From NCBI GenBank assembly GCA_030065915.1, contig JASJCQ010000007.1, positions 62,001-126,000 on the forward strand: a stretch of DNA of 64,000 nt, given 5' to 3'. The first letter of the stretch is position 1; each line of letters opens with the position of its first letter. A program made the translations under genes and the position numbers. Shown in pieces: positions 19,050-28,766 of the stretch. The notes under the pieces are model-generated. The model was not told the origin of the DNA. It was given only the letters and a program-made list of their open reading frames with translations, and ran no database searches. This DNA comes from Woeseiaceae bacterium (lineage in GTDB: Bacteria > Pseudomonadota > Gammaproteobacteria > Steroidobacterales > Woeseiaceae).

Positions 19050-20129
19050 ATGTCCCGCGTACATAACTTCAGCGCAGGTCCGGCGGCTTTACCGCTTCCG
19101 GTTCTGGAAACCATCAAACAGGATCTGCCCGACTGGCAGGGCCTGGGCATGTCGGTGATGGAGGTCAGTCATCGAGGCAAGGATTTCGTTGAGCTAGCGG
19201 CGAGGTCGGAAGCAAACCTGCGCAAGCTGTTGGGCATCTCCGACGATTACAGCGTGCTGTTCACGCAGGGCGGTGCGACGTTGCAGTTCTCGATGGCGCC
19301 GCTCAACCTCGCTGGCCCGAACGATACGATCGACCTCGTTCAGACCGGCAGCTGGGGCAAAAAAGCCGCAGGTGAGGCTGCCAAGTTTTGTAATGTGAAC
19401 CTGGCGGCCGATAGTTCCGACAAGAACTTTACTTACATCCCGGACCCTTCCACCTGGAATCGTTCGGACGATGCGGCCTACCTGCATTTCACCCCGAACG
19501 AAACGATTGCCGGCGTCGAGTTTCATTACGTGCCTGAGAGTGACGCCCCGCTGGTCGCCGATATGTCCAGCACGATCCTGTCTCGACCGATAGACGTCAG
19601 CAAGTTCGGCGTTATTTATGCCGGTGCGCAGAAGAACATCGGACCTGCCGGCATTACCGTCGTCATCGTACGCAAGGACCTGCTGGACCGCGCTCCGAAG
19701 AACGCGCCGCACCTGATGACGTGGCGCTCTTACGCCGAATCCGATTCGATGACCAACACGCCGCCGACCTTTGCCTGGTATGTCGCGGACCTGGTGTTTG
19801 CCTACCTGCTGGACCGTGGCGGGCTCGAGGCCATGGCCGCGGTCAATGAGCGCAAAGCAGCCAAGCTCTATGAGGCGATTGATGCCTCCGACTTTTACAG
19901 CAACCCCGTCGCGACCGACGCACGGTCGTGGATGAACGTGCCTTTCATCCTGGCCGACTCAGACCTGGACGCGACATTCCTGGCTGAGTCCGCTGCGGCT
20001 GGTCTCACCAACCTCAAAGGACATCGTTCGGTGGGTGGCATGCGAGCATCCATCTACAACGCGGTCTCGGAAGAGGCGGTCGATGACCTGATTCAGTTCA
20101 TGGGCGAGTTCGAGAGCCGACACGGCTAG
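19050..20129 (+). CDS. serC: Phosphoserine aminotransferase
   Basis: 359 residues. PLP enzyme converting 3-phosphohydroxypyruvate and glutamate to phosphoserine; also acts in pyridoxal phosphate synthesis. Begins with the family's NFSAGPAALP; the PLP lysine is in YAGAQKNIGPAG. A GGAAAC stretch precedes ATG 19050. Followed at 25 bases by serA, so two consecutive serine-pathway steps are adjacent. Confidence 0.97.
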   Translation: MSRVHNFSAGPAALPLPVLETIKQDLPDWQGLGMSVMEVSHRGKDFVELAARSEANLRKLLGISDDYSVLFTQGGATLQFSMAPLNLAGPNDTIDLVQTGSWGKKAAGEAAKFCNVNLAADSSDKNFTYIPDPSTWNRSDDAAYLHFTPNETIAGVEFHYVPESDAPLVADMSSTILSRPIDVSKFGVIYAGAQKNIGPAGITVVIVRKDLLDRAPKNAPHLMTWRSYAESDSMTNTPPTFAWYVADLVFAYLLDRGGLEAMAAVNERKAAKLYEAIDASDFYSNPVATDARSWMNVPFILADSDLDATFLAESAAAGLTNLKGHRSVGGMRASIYNAVSEEAVDDLIQFMGEFESRHG

Positions 20130-20154
20130 TGCCACCACTTGTGAGTGACTTCTA

Positions 20155-21333
20155 ATGTTCAAGATTCTTACCCTCAATAACATCGCCCTCGAAGGCCTGC
20201 GACGCTTCCACAGGGAGCGGTACGAGGTCGCTTCGGAGATTGCCCATCCCGACGCGATCGTATTGCGCTCCTACAAGATGCACGACATGGAGATCCCGGA
20301 CACCGTGGCTGCGATTGGTCGAGCCGGCGCCGGCACGAACAACATCCCGGTGGAAGCGATGGCGGCGCGCGGCGTGCCGGTATTTAACGCGCCTGGCGCC
20401 AACGCGAATGCCGTGAAAGAACTGGCGATCGCCGGCCTGTTACTGGGTGCGAGAAACATCTGTGACGCGCGGGAGTACGTCAAGACGCTGACCGAGACGG
20501 GTGACTCGCTCAATAAAAAGGTCGAGGCGGCGAAGAAGCAGTTCGTCGGCTTCGAGTTGCCGAGTCGCACACTGGGCGTCGTGGGCCTGGGCGCAATCGG
20601 CGTCGAAGTAGCCAACGCAGCGCTGGAGCTCGGGATGAAAGTCATCGGCTTCGACCCGGCAATTACCGTCAGGCGGGCCTGGCAATTGTCAGCAGGCGTC
20701 GAACAGGCCGAGACGCTGGACCAGTTGTTCCAGCACGCTGACGCCGTCTCTGTCCACGTACCGCTGATGGAGGCGACCGCTAACCTCGTTAATCGCGATC
20801 GACTGGCGCTGATGAACGACAACGCGATGCTCGTCAACTTTGCACGGGGTGGCGTTGTCGACAACGAAGCGGCGATTGCCGCACTCGACAGCGGCAAGCT
20901 CCACTCCTATGTTTGTGACTTCCCGACGCCGGAACTGATCGCTCACCCGAAAGCTGTCGTGCTGCCCCATCTTGGCGCATCGACCGCGGAAGCTGAGCAG
21001 AACTGCGCGATCATGGTCGCCGAGAACGTCAAGGACTACCTCGAGAACGGCAACATCCGTCACTCGGTCAACTTCCCTGAGGCTCGAATGCCGAGAATGG
21101 ACGCGTATCGAGTGACGATCGCCAATGCGAACGTGCCTAACATGGTCGGACAGATTTCGACCTGCCTCGCGGATGCGAACCTGAACATCGAAGATCTGTT
21201 GAACAAGTCCCTGGGCGACATCGCGTACACGATCGTCGACGTCAACGGCGCGATCGATGAAAAGACGGAAGATGCGCTGCGCAACATTGAAGGCGTCCTT
21301 ACTTTGCGAAATCTCGGCAAGCCTGTAACCTGA
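20155..21333 (+). CDS. serA: D-3-phosphoglycerate dehydrogenase with ACT domain
   Basis: 392 residues. First enzyme of serine synthesis. Substrate and NAD domains of the D-2-hydroxyacid dehydrogenase family are clear: VGLGAIGVEVANAALELGM for NAD binding, the arginine in NFARGGVVD and the histidine in LPHLGAST. An ACT domain (from about residue 320, RVTIANANVPNMVGQIS) suggests serine feedback. This is the shorter form without the extra intervening domain of the ~530-residue type. It lies between serC and pheA and should share their transcript. Confidence 0.92.
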   Translation: MFKILTLNNIALEGLRRFHRERYEVASEIAHPDAIVLRSYKMHDMEIPDTVAAIGRAGAGTNNIPVEAMAARGVPVFNAPGANANAVKELAIAGLLLGARNICDAREYVKTLTETGDSLNKKVEAAKKQFVGFELPSRTLGVVGLGAIGVEVANAALELGMKVIGFDPAITVRRAWQLSAGVEQAETLDQLFQHADAVSVHVPLMEATANLVNRDRLALMNDNAMLVNFARGGVVDNEAAIAALDSGKLHSYVCDFPTPELIAHPKAVVLPHLGASTAEAEQNCAIMVAENVKDYLENGNIRHSVNFPEARMPRMDAYRVTIANANVPNMVGQISTCLADANLNIEDLLNKSLGDIAYTIVDVNGAIDEKTEDALRNIEGVLTLRNLGKPVT

Positions 21334-21385
21334 CGATCACAGAGTGTGACCCAGGCGAGTTGGCTCGATCCTCGAATGGCTGAGA

Positions 21386-22492
21386 ATGGCTGAAAAGAAA
21401 GCAAACGCACCGGATCTTGCCGAGATTCGGACTCGCATCGACGATATCGACGCCAAGATTCAGGCGTTAATCAGCGAGCGAGCCCGTTTCGCGCAGGCAG
21501 TTGGCGAATCCAAAGGCAAGCTGGTCAGCGCCGTGGACTACTATCGTCCGGAGCGAGAAGCTGACGTTCTGCGCCGCGTACTCGAACGTAATGAAGGCCC
21601 GCTCCGCGACGAGGAGATGCTCCGGCTGTTCCGCGAGATCATGTCTGCTTGTCTTGCCCAGCAGGAGCCATTGAAAGTCGGATTCCTCGGCCCTGAGGGC
21701 ACTTTCACCCAGACAGCGGTGTACAAGCACCTGGGTCACTCCGTACGCGCGTTACCGTTTCATACAATCGATGAAGTCTTTCATGAAGTAGAAAGCGGTG
21801 CGGCGGATTTTGGTGTCGTGCCTATCGAAAACTCAACCGAGGGCTCCGTCAACAACACCCTCGACATGTTTCTGACCTCACCACTGAAGATCGCCGGTGA
21901 GATAGAACTCCGAATCGAGCAGCACCTGCTCGGCAAGATGAAATCCCTGGCGGACATTCAGCGGGTCTGTGCACATGAACAGTCCCTGGCGCAGTGCCGC
22001 GGCTATATAAGGGAATACATGCCGCACGTCGAGCTCATCGGCATGAGCAGCAACGCGGCCGGTGCACGACGCGCTCGCGACGAAGACGGGACCGCCGCCA
22101 TCGGCCCCGATGTTGCGGCTGACGTTTACGACCTGAATATCCTGGTCAGCAATATCGAAGACCGGGCGGACAACGCGACGCGCTTCCTGGTGATTGGCAG
22201 GAAGTTGCTGGCGGCCAGCGGCGATGACCGCACCACGATCATGGTGTCCACTGACGATACGGCGGGTGGCGCGGGTGTCCTTCATGACCTGTTGAGCCCG
22301 CTTGCTGAACATGGTGTCAGCATGACCCGAATCGAGTCCCGGCCGTCCGGGAGAAAGAACTGGGATTACGTGTTTTTCATCGATCTCGAAGGACATGCGG
22401 AGGAATCGCCCGTCAAAGAGGCGCTCGCCGAGCTGGAGAAACGCAGTTCGCTGTTCCGAATCCTGGGCGCTTATCCACGGGCGATCATCTAG
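21386..22492 (+). CDS. pheA: Bifunctional chorismate mutase/prephenate dehydratase
   Basis: 368 residues. Converts chorismate to prephenate and then to phenylpyruvate. The N-terminal AroQ-type mutase domain (RTRIDDIDAKIQALI) is followed by the dehydratase domain (KVGFLGPEGTFTQ, PIENSTEGSVNNTLD) and an ACT regulatory domain with the phenylalanine-binding ESRPS motif. A five-codon ORF, ATG GCT GAG AAT GGC TGA, starts at 21376, and its stop overlaps the pheA start; this is a small tandem repeat of the start region. Next gene is aroA. Confidence 0.97.
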   Translation: MAEKKANAPDLAEIRTRIDDIDAKIQALISERARFAQAVGESKGKLVSAVDYYRPEREADVLRRVLERNEGPLRDEEMLRLFREIMSACLAQQEPLKVGFLGPEGTFTQTAVYKHLGHSVRALPFHTIDEVFHEVESGAADFGVVPIENSTEGSVNNTLDMFLTSPLKIAGEIELRIEQHLLGKMKSLADIQRVCAHEQSLAQCRGYIREYMPHVELIGMSSNAAGARRARDEDGTAAIGPDVAADVYDLNILVSNIEDRADNATRFLVIGRKLLAASGDDRTTIMVSTDDTAGGAGVLHDLLSPLAEHGVSMTRIESRPSGRKNWDYVFFIDLEGHAEESPVKEALAELEKRSSLFRILGAYPRAII

Positions 22493-22513
22493 TCCCCAGG
22501 CAGGTTATCTCTC

Positions 22514-23824
22514 ATGCACTTTCTCGTTAATCCCGGCGCCGTCACGTCGGGCATTGTCACCGTACCGGGCGACAAGTCGGTTTCGCATCGTGCACTGATG
22601 CTTGGCAGCATCGCCGACGGGCAGACTCGGGTGAGCGGCTTTCTGGACGGCGAGGACTGTCTTGCGACACTTGCGGCGATGCGATCGATGGGTGTGGGCA
22701 TCGAGCGAATCTCGGACAGCGAGCTCTCCATTAACGGCGTGGGACGGACCGGGCTTTCGGCTCCCGACGTCGAGCTGGACCTGGGCAATTCAGGCACGGC
22801 GATGCGCCTGATGGCTGGTCTGCTCGCCGGGCAACCGTTCTCCAGTACGCTGACCGGAGACCACTCGCTGACCGGACGGCCAATGCGTCGAATTATCAAG
22901 CCGTTGTCGGCAATGGGTGCGCGAATAAACAGTCGCGACGGCATGCCGCCCCTCGTGATTGACGGCAACCCGTCGCTGACCGGTATTGATTACGCACTCC
23001 CCATTGCCAGCGCACAGGTTAAGTCGTCGATCCTGATCGCCGGCTTGTACGCCGACGGTGTTACGACGGTGACCGAGCCCGACGTTACGCGCGATCACAC
23101 CGAGCGCATGCTCAGGTCGATGGGTGTCGACGTGAAAACAGACGGTAACCGGATTTCACTAGAAGGTGGGCAGGAGCTCGCCGCGGCGAATATCGATGTG
23201 CCCGCGGATCTGTCATCGGCGACGTTCGTGATACTCGCGGCATTGCTAGCCGACAATGCGGAGGTCGTACTCGAGAAAGTCGGTGTCAATCCGACCCGGA
23301 CCGGTGTCCTGGATATCCTGTCCTCGATGGGTGCGGATATTGCGCTCGAGAACGAACGCAGTCTTGCCGAAGAGCCGGTAGCCGATATACGGGTGAAATC
23401 GTCCGAGTTGCAGGGAGAAAAAGTCGACCCGGCGCTGGTGTCGCTTGCCATTGACGAGTTTCCGGCACTGTTCGTCGCCGCTGCCGCTGCCCGTGGCACA
23501 ACGATCTTCACGGGACTCGAAGAGCTCAGGGTCAAGGAGAGTGACCGTATCGCGAGCATGGCGGCGGGTCTGAAGGCGCTCGGTGCCGATGTCACCGAAA
23601 CCGACGACGGTGCGATCGTTAAAGGTGGCGGATTCAAGTCGGGAACAGTAGAGAGTTTCGGCGATCATCGGGTCGCCATGTCCCTCGCCGTCGCCGGCAC
23701 GGTGGCAGAGGGTGCGGTAACCGTTCTGGATACCCAGCCGGTTGAGACTTCTTTTCCCGGATTCGCGAGCATCCTGGGCAGCCTGGGCGCTGACATTGCG
23801 GCTGGTGAAGGGGCAGGAGCATGA
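22514..23824 (+). CDS. aroA: 3-phosphoshikimate 1-carboxyvinyltransferase (EPSP synthase)
   Basis: 436 residues. Joins shikimate-3-phosphate and phosphoenolpyruvate on the way to chorismate. Family motifs: VPGDKSVSHRALML at the N-terminus, LGNSGTAMRLMAGLLAGQ in the PEP site region and RVKESDRIASMAAGL near the C-terminus. Its stop overlaps the cmk start in ATGA. Gene order pheA-aroA-cmk-rpsA matches that of many gammaproteobacteria. Confidence 0.97.
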   Translation: MHFLVNPGAVTSGIVTVPGDKSVSHRALMLGSIADGQTRVSGFLDGEDCLATLAAMRSMGVGIERISDSELSINGVGRTGLSAPDVELDLGNSGTAMRLMAGLLAGQPFSSTLTGDHSLTGRPMRRIIKPLSAMGARINSRDGMPPLVIDGNPSLTGIDYALPIASAQVKSSILIAGLYADGVTTVTEPDVTRDHTERMLRSMGVDVKTDGNRISLEGGQELAAANIDVPADLSSATFVILAALLADNAEVVLEKVGVNPTRTGVLDILSSMGADIALENERSLAEEPVADIRVKSSELQGEKVDPALVSLAIDEFPALFVAAAAARGTTIFTGLEELRVKESDRIASMAAGLKALGADVTETDDGAIVKGGGFKSGTVESFGDHRVAMSLAVAGTVAEGAVTVLDTQPVETSFPGFASILGSLGADIAAGEGAGA

Positions 23825-24498
23825 CTACGCCGGTGCTGACCATTGACGGACCGAGCGGGTCCGGAAAGGGAACCATCGCCCGTCAAGTGTCGATCGCGCT
23901 CGGTTGGCACCTGTTGGACAGCGGGGCGCTGTACCGTCTCGTGGGTCTTGCGTCTGCTAAGAAAGGCGTCAGCACCGAGATTCCGGGCGAGCTGGCGGAA
24001 TTGGCGCGCCACATGAACGTGAGATTTGGCAGCGACGAGCAGGGCAATGAGCGGATCTGGCTCGACGGTGAGGAGGTCAGCGCCCAGATTCGGACCGAAA
24101 AGGCCGGCGAACGCGCCTCTATCGTCGCCTCGATCCCGGCCGTACGGGAGGCGCTCCTTCAGTTCCAGAGAGACTGCCGGAAAGCGCCGGGGCTCGTCGC
24201 TGACGGTCGGGATATGGGCACCCAGGTATTCGCCGATGCGGAGCTCAAAGTCTTCCTGACCGCGAGCGCAGAGGAACGTGCCAAAAGGCGTCATAAGCAG
24301 TTGAATGACAAGGGGATCGATGTTAGCCTTGCCGCCCTTTCGCGGGACATCGAGGACCGAGATCGTCGGGATTCCCAACGAACGGTCGCTCCTTTGACCC
24401 CCGCTGAAGACGCCCGGCTGATCGACTCATCGGACCTGTCTATTGACGACGTGACCGAACTCGTTCTCGGTTGGGCCCGGGAAATCTGGGAAATGTAA
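23821..24498 (+). CDS. cmk: Cytidylate kinase
   Basis: 225 residues. Phosphorylates CMP and dCMP. P-loop [13 protein letters not shown] near the N-terminus, DSGALYRLV next to it, and the [21 protein letters not shown] stretch typical of bacterial CMP kinases. Translationally coupled to aroA by a four-base overlap. A strong terminator follows immediately, separating it from rpsA. Confidence 0.97.
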   Translation: MTTPVLTIDGPSGSGKGTIARQVSIALGWHLLDSGALYRLVGLASAKKGVSTEIPGELAELARHMNVRFGSDEQGNERIWLDGEEVSAQIRTEKAGERASIVASIPAVREALLQFQRDCRKAPGLVADGRDMGTQVFADAELKVFLTASAEERAKRRHKQLNDKGIDVSLAALSRDIEDRDRRDSQRTVAPLTPAEDARLIDSSDLSIDDVTELVLGWAREIWEM

Positions 24499-24505
24499 TC
24501 CATCG

Positions 24506-24533
24506 GATCGGACACGAAGTCCGATCTTTTTTT
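24506..24533 (+). terminator. Terminator after cmk, upstream of rpsA
   Basis: GATCGGAC-ACGAA-GTCCGATC followed by seven T, eight bases after the cmk stop and 70 bases before the rpsA ATG. It could end the serC-cmk transcript or attenuate read-through into rpsA. Confidence 0.9.
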
Positions 24534-24602
24534 GTACACCGCCTTTTGCAGGAAGCAGATGGGCGAATGGGTGAGGGCGACTGTCCTCTTGGTTTAATTC
24601 TA

Positions 24603-26285
24603 ATGTCTGAAAGTTTTGCTGAGTTATTTGAAGAAAGTTTTGCCAGTCAACAAATAAAGCCGGGTTCTATTATTACCGGTACGGTTGTTGCCGTTAACGA
24701 CGACGTCGTCATCGTTAGCGCAGGCCTCAAGTCAGAGGCCGTTATCCCCATCGATCAATTCAAGAATGACCTTCGTGATGGAGAAATCTCTATCGGCGAC
24801 GAGGTTGAGGTTGCACTCGATGCCGTCGAAGACGGCTTCGGAGAGACCCGGCTGTCGCGCGAGAAGGCGATTCGTGCACGCACATGGACCGAGCTCGAGA
24901 AAGCGTTTGAGCAGGGCGAGATTGTCGAGGGCGTCATCAACGGACGCGTTAAAGGTGGCTTCACCGTCGAAATCGACAACGTACGCGCATTCCTGCCTGG
25001 ATCGCTCGTTGACGTGCGTCCGGTCAGGGACCCCGGTTACCTCGAAGGCAAGAGCCTAGAGTTCAAGGTTATCAAGCTTGACCAGCGCCGAAACAACGTC
25101 GTTGTATCGCGTCGCGCTGTCGTTGAGCAGGAGTACTCAGCAGAGCGTGAGCAGCTGCTTGAAGAGCTGCAGGAAGGCAATACCGTCAAGGGTATCGTCA
25201 AGAACCTGACTGACTACGGCGCGTTCGTAGACCTCGGCGGGATCGACGGTCTTCTGCACATCACCGACATGGCCTGGAAGCGCGTCAAGCACCCGTCTGA
25301 GGTGGTTAACGTCGGCGACGAGATTGACGTCAAGATCCTCAAATTCGATCGCGAACGTCAACGCGTATCGCTCGGCATGAAGCAGCTGGGTGACGATCCG
25401 TGGAAGGCACTCAGCCGTCGCTACCCGACGTCGACACGCCTGTTCGGCAAGGTGACGAACATTGCCGATTACGGCTGCTTTGTCGAGATCGAGGACGGCG
25501 TCGAAGGCCTCGTGCACGTGTCCGAAATGGACTGGACCAACAAGAACGTCAACCCGTCGCGCATCGTACAGGTGGGCGAGGAAGTTGAAGTCATGGTCCT
25601 GGAGATCGACGAGGAACGTCGTCGTATCTCGCTCGGCATCAAACAGTGCAAGAGCAACCCATGGGCGGAATTCGCGGCCACCTTCAATCGTAACGACAAG
25701 GTTACCGGCCAGATTAAGTCAATTACCGACTTCGGTATCTTCATCGGTCTCGATGGCGGTATCGACGGGCTGGTCCATCTGTCCGATATCTCCTGGGACT
25801 TCCCGGGCGAAGAGGCCGTTCGCAACTACTCCAAGGGTCAGGAAATCGAAGCGGCCGTACTCGCAATCGACGCGGAACGCGAGCGTATTTCACTCGGCAT
25901 CAAGCAGCTGGAGAAGGATCCGTTCTCGGCATGGCTCGCAGAGCATCCGAAGAACAGCATCGTTACCGGCACGGTTACTGAAGTGGACGCACGCGGCGCC
26001 ACTGTTGACCTTGGTGACGGTGTAGTCGGTTCGTTGCGAGCTTCCGAACTGGCTATGGGCCGGGTGGAAGACGCCCGTACGGTGCTCAAGGTTGGCGAGG
26101 AAGTCGAAGCCAAGTTCACGAACGTCGATCGCAAAAACCGGACGGTTGCTTTGTCTATCAAGGCGAAGGAGCAGCACGAGGAAGCGCAGGCAATCAGCAA
26201 CTACAAATCTGAGACAGGTACGGCTCCGGTCGGCACCACTCTCGGTGAGTTGTTGAAGGAAAAAATGTCCGGCGATAGCGACTAA
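24603..26285 (+). CDS. rpsA: 30S ribosomal protein S1
   Basis: 560 residues, six S1 (OB-fold) repeats. The first two bind the ribosome, the others mRNA. Starts [14 protein letters not shown] at ATG 24603; upstream in-frame codons run through the cmk terminator and are not coding. The repeats are recognisable by recurring signatures such as [20 protein letters not shown] and [18 protein letters not shown]. The Shine-Dalgarno is poor, as is usual for rpsA genes, which are autoregulated. Followed by a terminator and ihfB. Confidence 0.98.
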   Translation: MSESFAELFEESFASQQIKPGSIITGTVVAVNDDVVIVSAGLKSEAVIPIDQFKNDLRDGEISIGDEVEVALDAVEDGFGETRLSREKAIRARTWTELEKAFEQGEIVEGVINGRVKGGFTVEIDNVRAFLPGSLVDVRPVRDPGYLEGKSLEFKVIKLDQRRNNVVVSRRAVVEQEYSAEREQLLEELQEGNTVKGIVKNLTDYGAFVDLGGIDGLLHITDMAWKRVKHPSEVVNVGDEIDVKILKFDRERQRVSLGMKQLGDDPWKALSRRYPTSTRLFGKVTNIADYGCFVEIEDGVEGLVHVSEMDWTNKNVNPSRIVQVGEEVEVMVLEIDEERRRISLGIKQCKSNPWAEFAATFNRNDKVTGQIKSITDFGIFIGLDGGIDGLVHLSDISWDFPGEEAVRNYSKGQEIEAAVLAIDAERERISLGIKQLEKDPFSAWLAEHPKNSIVTGTVTEVDARGATVDLGDGVVGSLRASELAMGRVEDARTVLKVGEEVEAKFTNVDRKNRTVALSIKAKEQHEEAQAISNYKSETGTAPVGTTLGELLKEKMSGDSD

Positions 26286-26298
26286 TCGCAAAAAACAG

Positions 26299-26330
26299 TA
26301 GCCCGGACCCTGTGGTCCGGGCTATATTTG
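26299..26330 (+). terminator. Terminator-like hairpin after rpsA
   Basis: An 11-bp perfect stem, TAGCCCGGACC/GGTCCGGGCTA around CTGT, 14 bases after the rpsA stop. The T tract that follows is weak (TATTTG), so termination may be partial and ihfB may be partly read through. Confidence 0.7.
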
Positions 26331-26368
26331 TGAATATAATCTGATGGTTACGGCGGCCGGTACGGAAA

Positions 26369-26671
26369 ATGACAAAATCAGAATTGATCGAAGCAATTTC
26401 TCGAAAGCAGAAACATCTTCCCGCGAAGGATGTGGAATTGGCCGTAAAACACCTGCTTGACCTGATGAGTGATTCGCTTGCCAAGGGTGAGAGGATCGAG
26501 ATTCGCGGCTTCGGCAGTTTCTCTCTGCACTTCAGGCCGCCGCGCATCGGCAGGAATCCCAAGACCGGTGAGGCCGTCGCCCTGTCCGGCAAGTACGTGC
26601 CGCACTTCAAGCCCGGCAAGGACCTGCGGGATCGGGTCAACGAGAGCCGACAGTTCCCGATCAAGAATTAG
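26369..26671 (+). CDS. ihfB: Integration host factor subunit beta
   Basis: 100 residues of the HU/IHF family, with the beta-arm stretch [15 protein letters not shown] containing the intercalating proline region, and the N-terminus [10 protein letters not shown] typical of IhfB. The position after rpsA is the classic ihfB position. The alpha subunit is encoded in this window at 38380. Confidence 0.97.
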   Translation: MTKSELIEAISRKQKHLPAKDVELAVKHLLDLMSDSLAKGERIEIRGFGSFSLHFRPPRIGRNPKTGEAVALSGKYVPHFKPGKDLRDRVNESRQFPIKN

Positions 26672-26756
26672 TCGTTCTCGGGCTCGCACCGGTTACCAAA
26701 TCCGCTCGCTCTGAAATACACTAGTCCCTGTTCAGGGATTGGGTCCGGGTATCTTC

Positions 26757-27053
26757 ATGTTCAAACGCATAGGCATCGGCCTGGCTGTCATCGTTATCGT
26801 GGTTGCAATGTTCACATTCACCGCGCGCAACCGGGGATACGTCGAGATTGACCTGGCCTACGCCATGGTGAATCCGTCCATACCCGTCGCCTTTACCGTG
26901 ACTTTCGTACTCGGCTGGTTATTCGGCGTTATCTGCATGGGTTTGTATGCGCTCAAACTGGTCAACGAGCGTCGCGGCCTCCGGCGGTCCCTCAGAGATA
27001 CCGAGTCCGAAGTCAGTTCGCTGAGAAGCCTGCCGCTTAGCGATGCCGACTGA
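26757..27053 (+). CDS. lapA: LapA (YciS) inner membrane protein
   Basis: 98 residues with two transmembrane helices (about residues 5-20 and 43-62) and a charged C-terminal coiled segment. The NRGYVEIDLAY stretch between them is characteristic. LapA works with LapB in lipopolysaccharide assembly, controlling LpxC turnover through FtsH. The ATG at 26757 is used rather than an in-frame TTG 18 bases upstream. Overlaps lapB by 11 bases. Confidence 0.9.
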   Translation: MFKRIGIGLAVIVIVVAMFTFTARNRGYVEIDLAYAMVNPSIPVAFTVTFVLGWLFGVICMGLYALKLVNERRGLRRSLRDTESEVSSLRSLPLSDAD

Positions 27054-28239
27054 ATCAGCGTTTATGCTCGCAGGCCTGTTCCTGCTGCTCGGTGCAGCGG
27101 GATGGGCAATGGGACGATTCGGCGAGCGCGATACGGAGGAGGCGCCGCCTCCATTGAATATCGACTATCTGAAGGGTCTCAACTTCCTCCTGAATGAGCA
27201 GACCGACCAGGCGCTCGAGCACTTCCTGAAAATGGTCCGGGTCGACGACAAGACCATCGAGACTCACTTTGCACTCGGCAGTCTGTTCCGGCGCAGAGGC
27301 GAAGTGGATCGAGCGATCAGGATTCACCAGAACATCATTGCACGCCCCGACCTGGCGGCCGAACAAAGAGACCAGGCGCTGTACTCGCTGGCAAAGGACT
27401 ACCTGCACGCCGGACTTCTCGACAGGGCAGAGAAACTGTTCGCCCGCCTGGCGGATGGTTCCAGATACCAGGTGCAGGCGCTGGACAGCCTGTGCCGAAT
27501 CTACGAGCAAGAGAAAGAGTGGCAGAAAGCGATCGATGCGGGCCAGCGCCTCGAGGTATTGGGCGGACGCTCACTTGGACTCCAGATCGCGCACTACTAC
27601 AGTGAGCTGGCGGAGGCCGCAGCGGCAGAGGGCAATTTCACGGCGGCCCGTGGTTTCGTCAAAAAAGCGCAGACGGGACGTCCCAGAACTCTGCGTGGGG
27701 CGCTGACTCGTGCGCATATCGCACGGGATATGGAAGATAACAAGACCGCACTAAAGCTCTACAACCGCATTATCGATGAGAGCAATTACCTGATTGCCGA
27801 GACGCTTCCGGAGATCGTCGCTATCTATCGCAAAGAGAACGCTGTTGCCGACCTCGAAAAGGCATTGAGTTCCCTGATTGACAAGAACCCCGAGATGAGC
27901 AGCCTGGTCGCCTACACTGCGATAATCAACGATCTCGGCGGCATCGACGCCATTGATCGTTGCGTAGAGCAGTACATCCGCGAAGAGCCGACTCTCGCGG
28001 AATTCGTGGATGTGCAGTCGACGCTTTCCGGCGAGGGGGAAACGGAGACGCTGGGACGCATTCGCAGCGCACTCAGCAAGATCGCCCGCTCAACGCCTCG
28101 CTACCAGTGTCAGGAGTGTGGGTTTTCCAGTCAACGCCTGTTGTGGCAATGCCCCAGTTGCAGGAGCTGGGAGACGCAACGCCCGGCGTCACGCGTCCAG
28201 TTCGACACGGTGCTGCAGCACAGCATTATCGCTCGATAA
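27043..28239 (+). CDS. lapB: LPS assembly protein LapB (YciM)
   Basis: 398 residues. N-terminal membrane anchor (FMLAGLFLLLGAAGWAMG), then tetratricopeptide repeats from about residue 40 to 350, and a C-terminal rubredoxin-like metal site with two CxxC pairs (YQCQECGF and WQCPSCRSW). Adapter for FtsH-dependent degradation of LpxC. Translational overlap with lapA supports co-expression. Confidence 0.96.
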   Translation: MPTESAFMLAGLFLLLGAAGWAMGRFGERDTEEAPPPLNIDYLKGLNFLLNEQTDQALEHFLKMVRVDDKTIETHFALGSLFRRRGEVDRAIRIHQNIIARPDLAAEQRDQALYSLAKDYLHAGLLDRAEKLFARLADGSRYQVQALDSLCRIYEQEKEWQKAIDAGQRLEVLGGRSLGLQIAHYYSELAEAAAAEGNFTAARGFVKKAQTGRPRTLRGALTRAHIARDMEDNKTALKLYNRIIDESNYLIAETLPEIVAIYRKENAVADLEKALSSLIDKNPEMSSLVAYTAIINDLGGIDAIDRCVEQYIREEPTLAEFVDVQSTLSGEGETETLGRIRSALSKIARSTPRYQCQECGFSSQRLLWQCPSCRSWETQRPASRVQFDTVLQHSIIAR

Positions 28240-28381
28240 ACACCGTCGGCCGTGTCACAGCGGCACAGAATCTCTTCACTCCTCGCAATTTCTTCGGCGG
28301 CTAATCGCGTTGCGATCGCCTAGGTTTGCTTGTACCGCTCGAAACCGGGCGTGCCGACAAACCAAACGCAGGAGAATTGTA

Positions 28382-28654
28382 ATGAGAATAATCTATCGTT
28401 GCCTTGGTGCTGCAGCTTGTGTCTTTCCGATCATCGCGCTTGCAGGACCCGTCAATATCAATACGGCAGACGCCAAGACCATTGCCAAGGAGTTGAGCGG
28501 CGTAGGGTTGGAGAAAGCCCAGGCAATCGTGGAGTACCGCGACAAACACGGCCCGTTCAAGCGGGCAGAGGACGTGACCCTCGTCAAGGGGATCGGAAAA
28601 CGTACGTTCCAGGTCAACAGGAAAGATATACGGGTCGCGGAGCCGAAGAAGTAA
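28382..28654 (+). CDS. Secreted ComEA-type helix-hairpin-helix protein
   Basis: 90 residues. A signal peptide (cut near ALA-GP, residue ~21) is followed at once by the ComEA-like core [19 protein letters not shown] and two helix-hairpin-helix motifs ([10 protein letters not shown]). Such small periplasmic proteins bind DNA and are linked to DNA uptake, though many members have no proven role. ATG 28382 follows a good AGGAGAA ribosome-binding site. It stands alone between lapB and galU. Confidence 0.88.
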   Translation: MRIIYRCLGAAACVFPIIALAGPVNINTADAKTIAKELSGVGLEKAQAIVEYRDKHGPFKRAEDVTLVKGIGKRTFQVNRKDIRVAEPKK

Positions 28655-28707
28655 AGACGAAGTAACTGATCGCGGCGGCCGATACGCGGCTGCTGCGATG
28701 CCGCGCC

Positions 28708-28736
28708 CTGACGAGACTCTGTTTTTTGGCTATGAT
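28708..28736 (+). promoter_or_regulatory. Promoter of galU
   Basis: CTGACG (28708-28713), 17-base spacer, TATGAT (28731-28736). Transcription would begin near 28743, downstream of an in-frame ATG at 28698, which supports the TTG at 28767 as the real start. Confidence 0.65.
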
Positions 28737-28766
28737 GCCCCCCCTGTCAAAGGATGGAGAGTCAAC

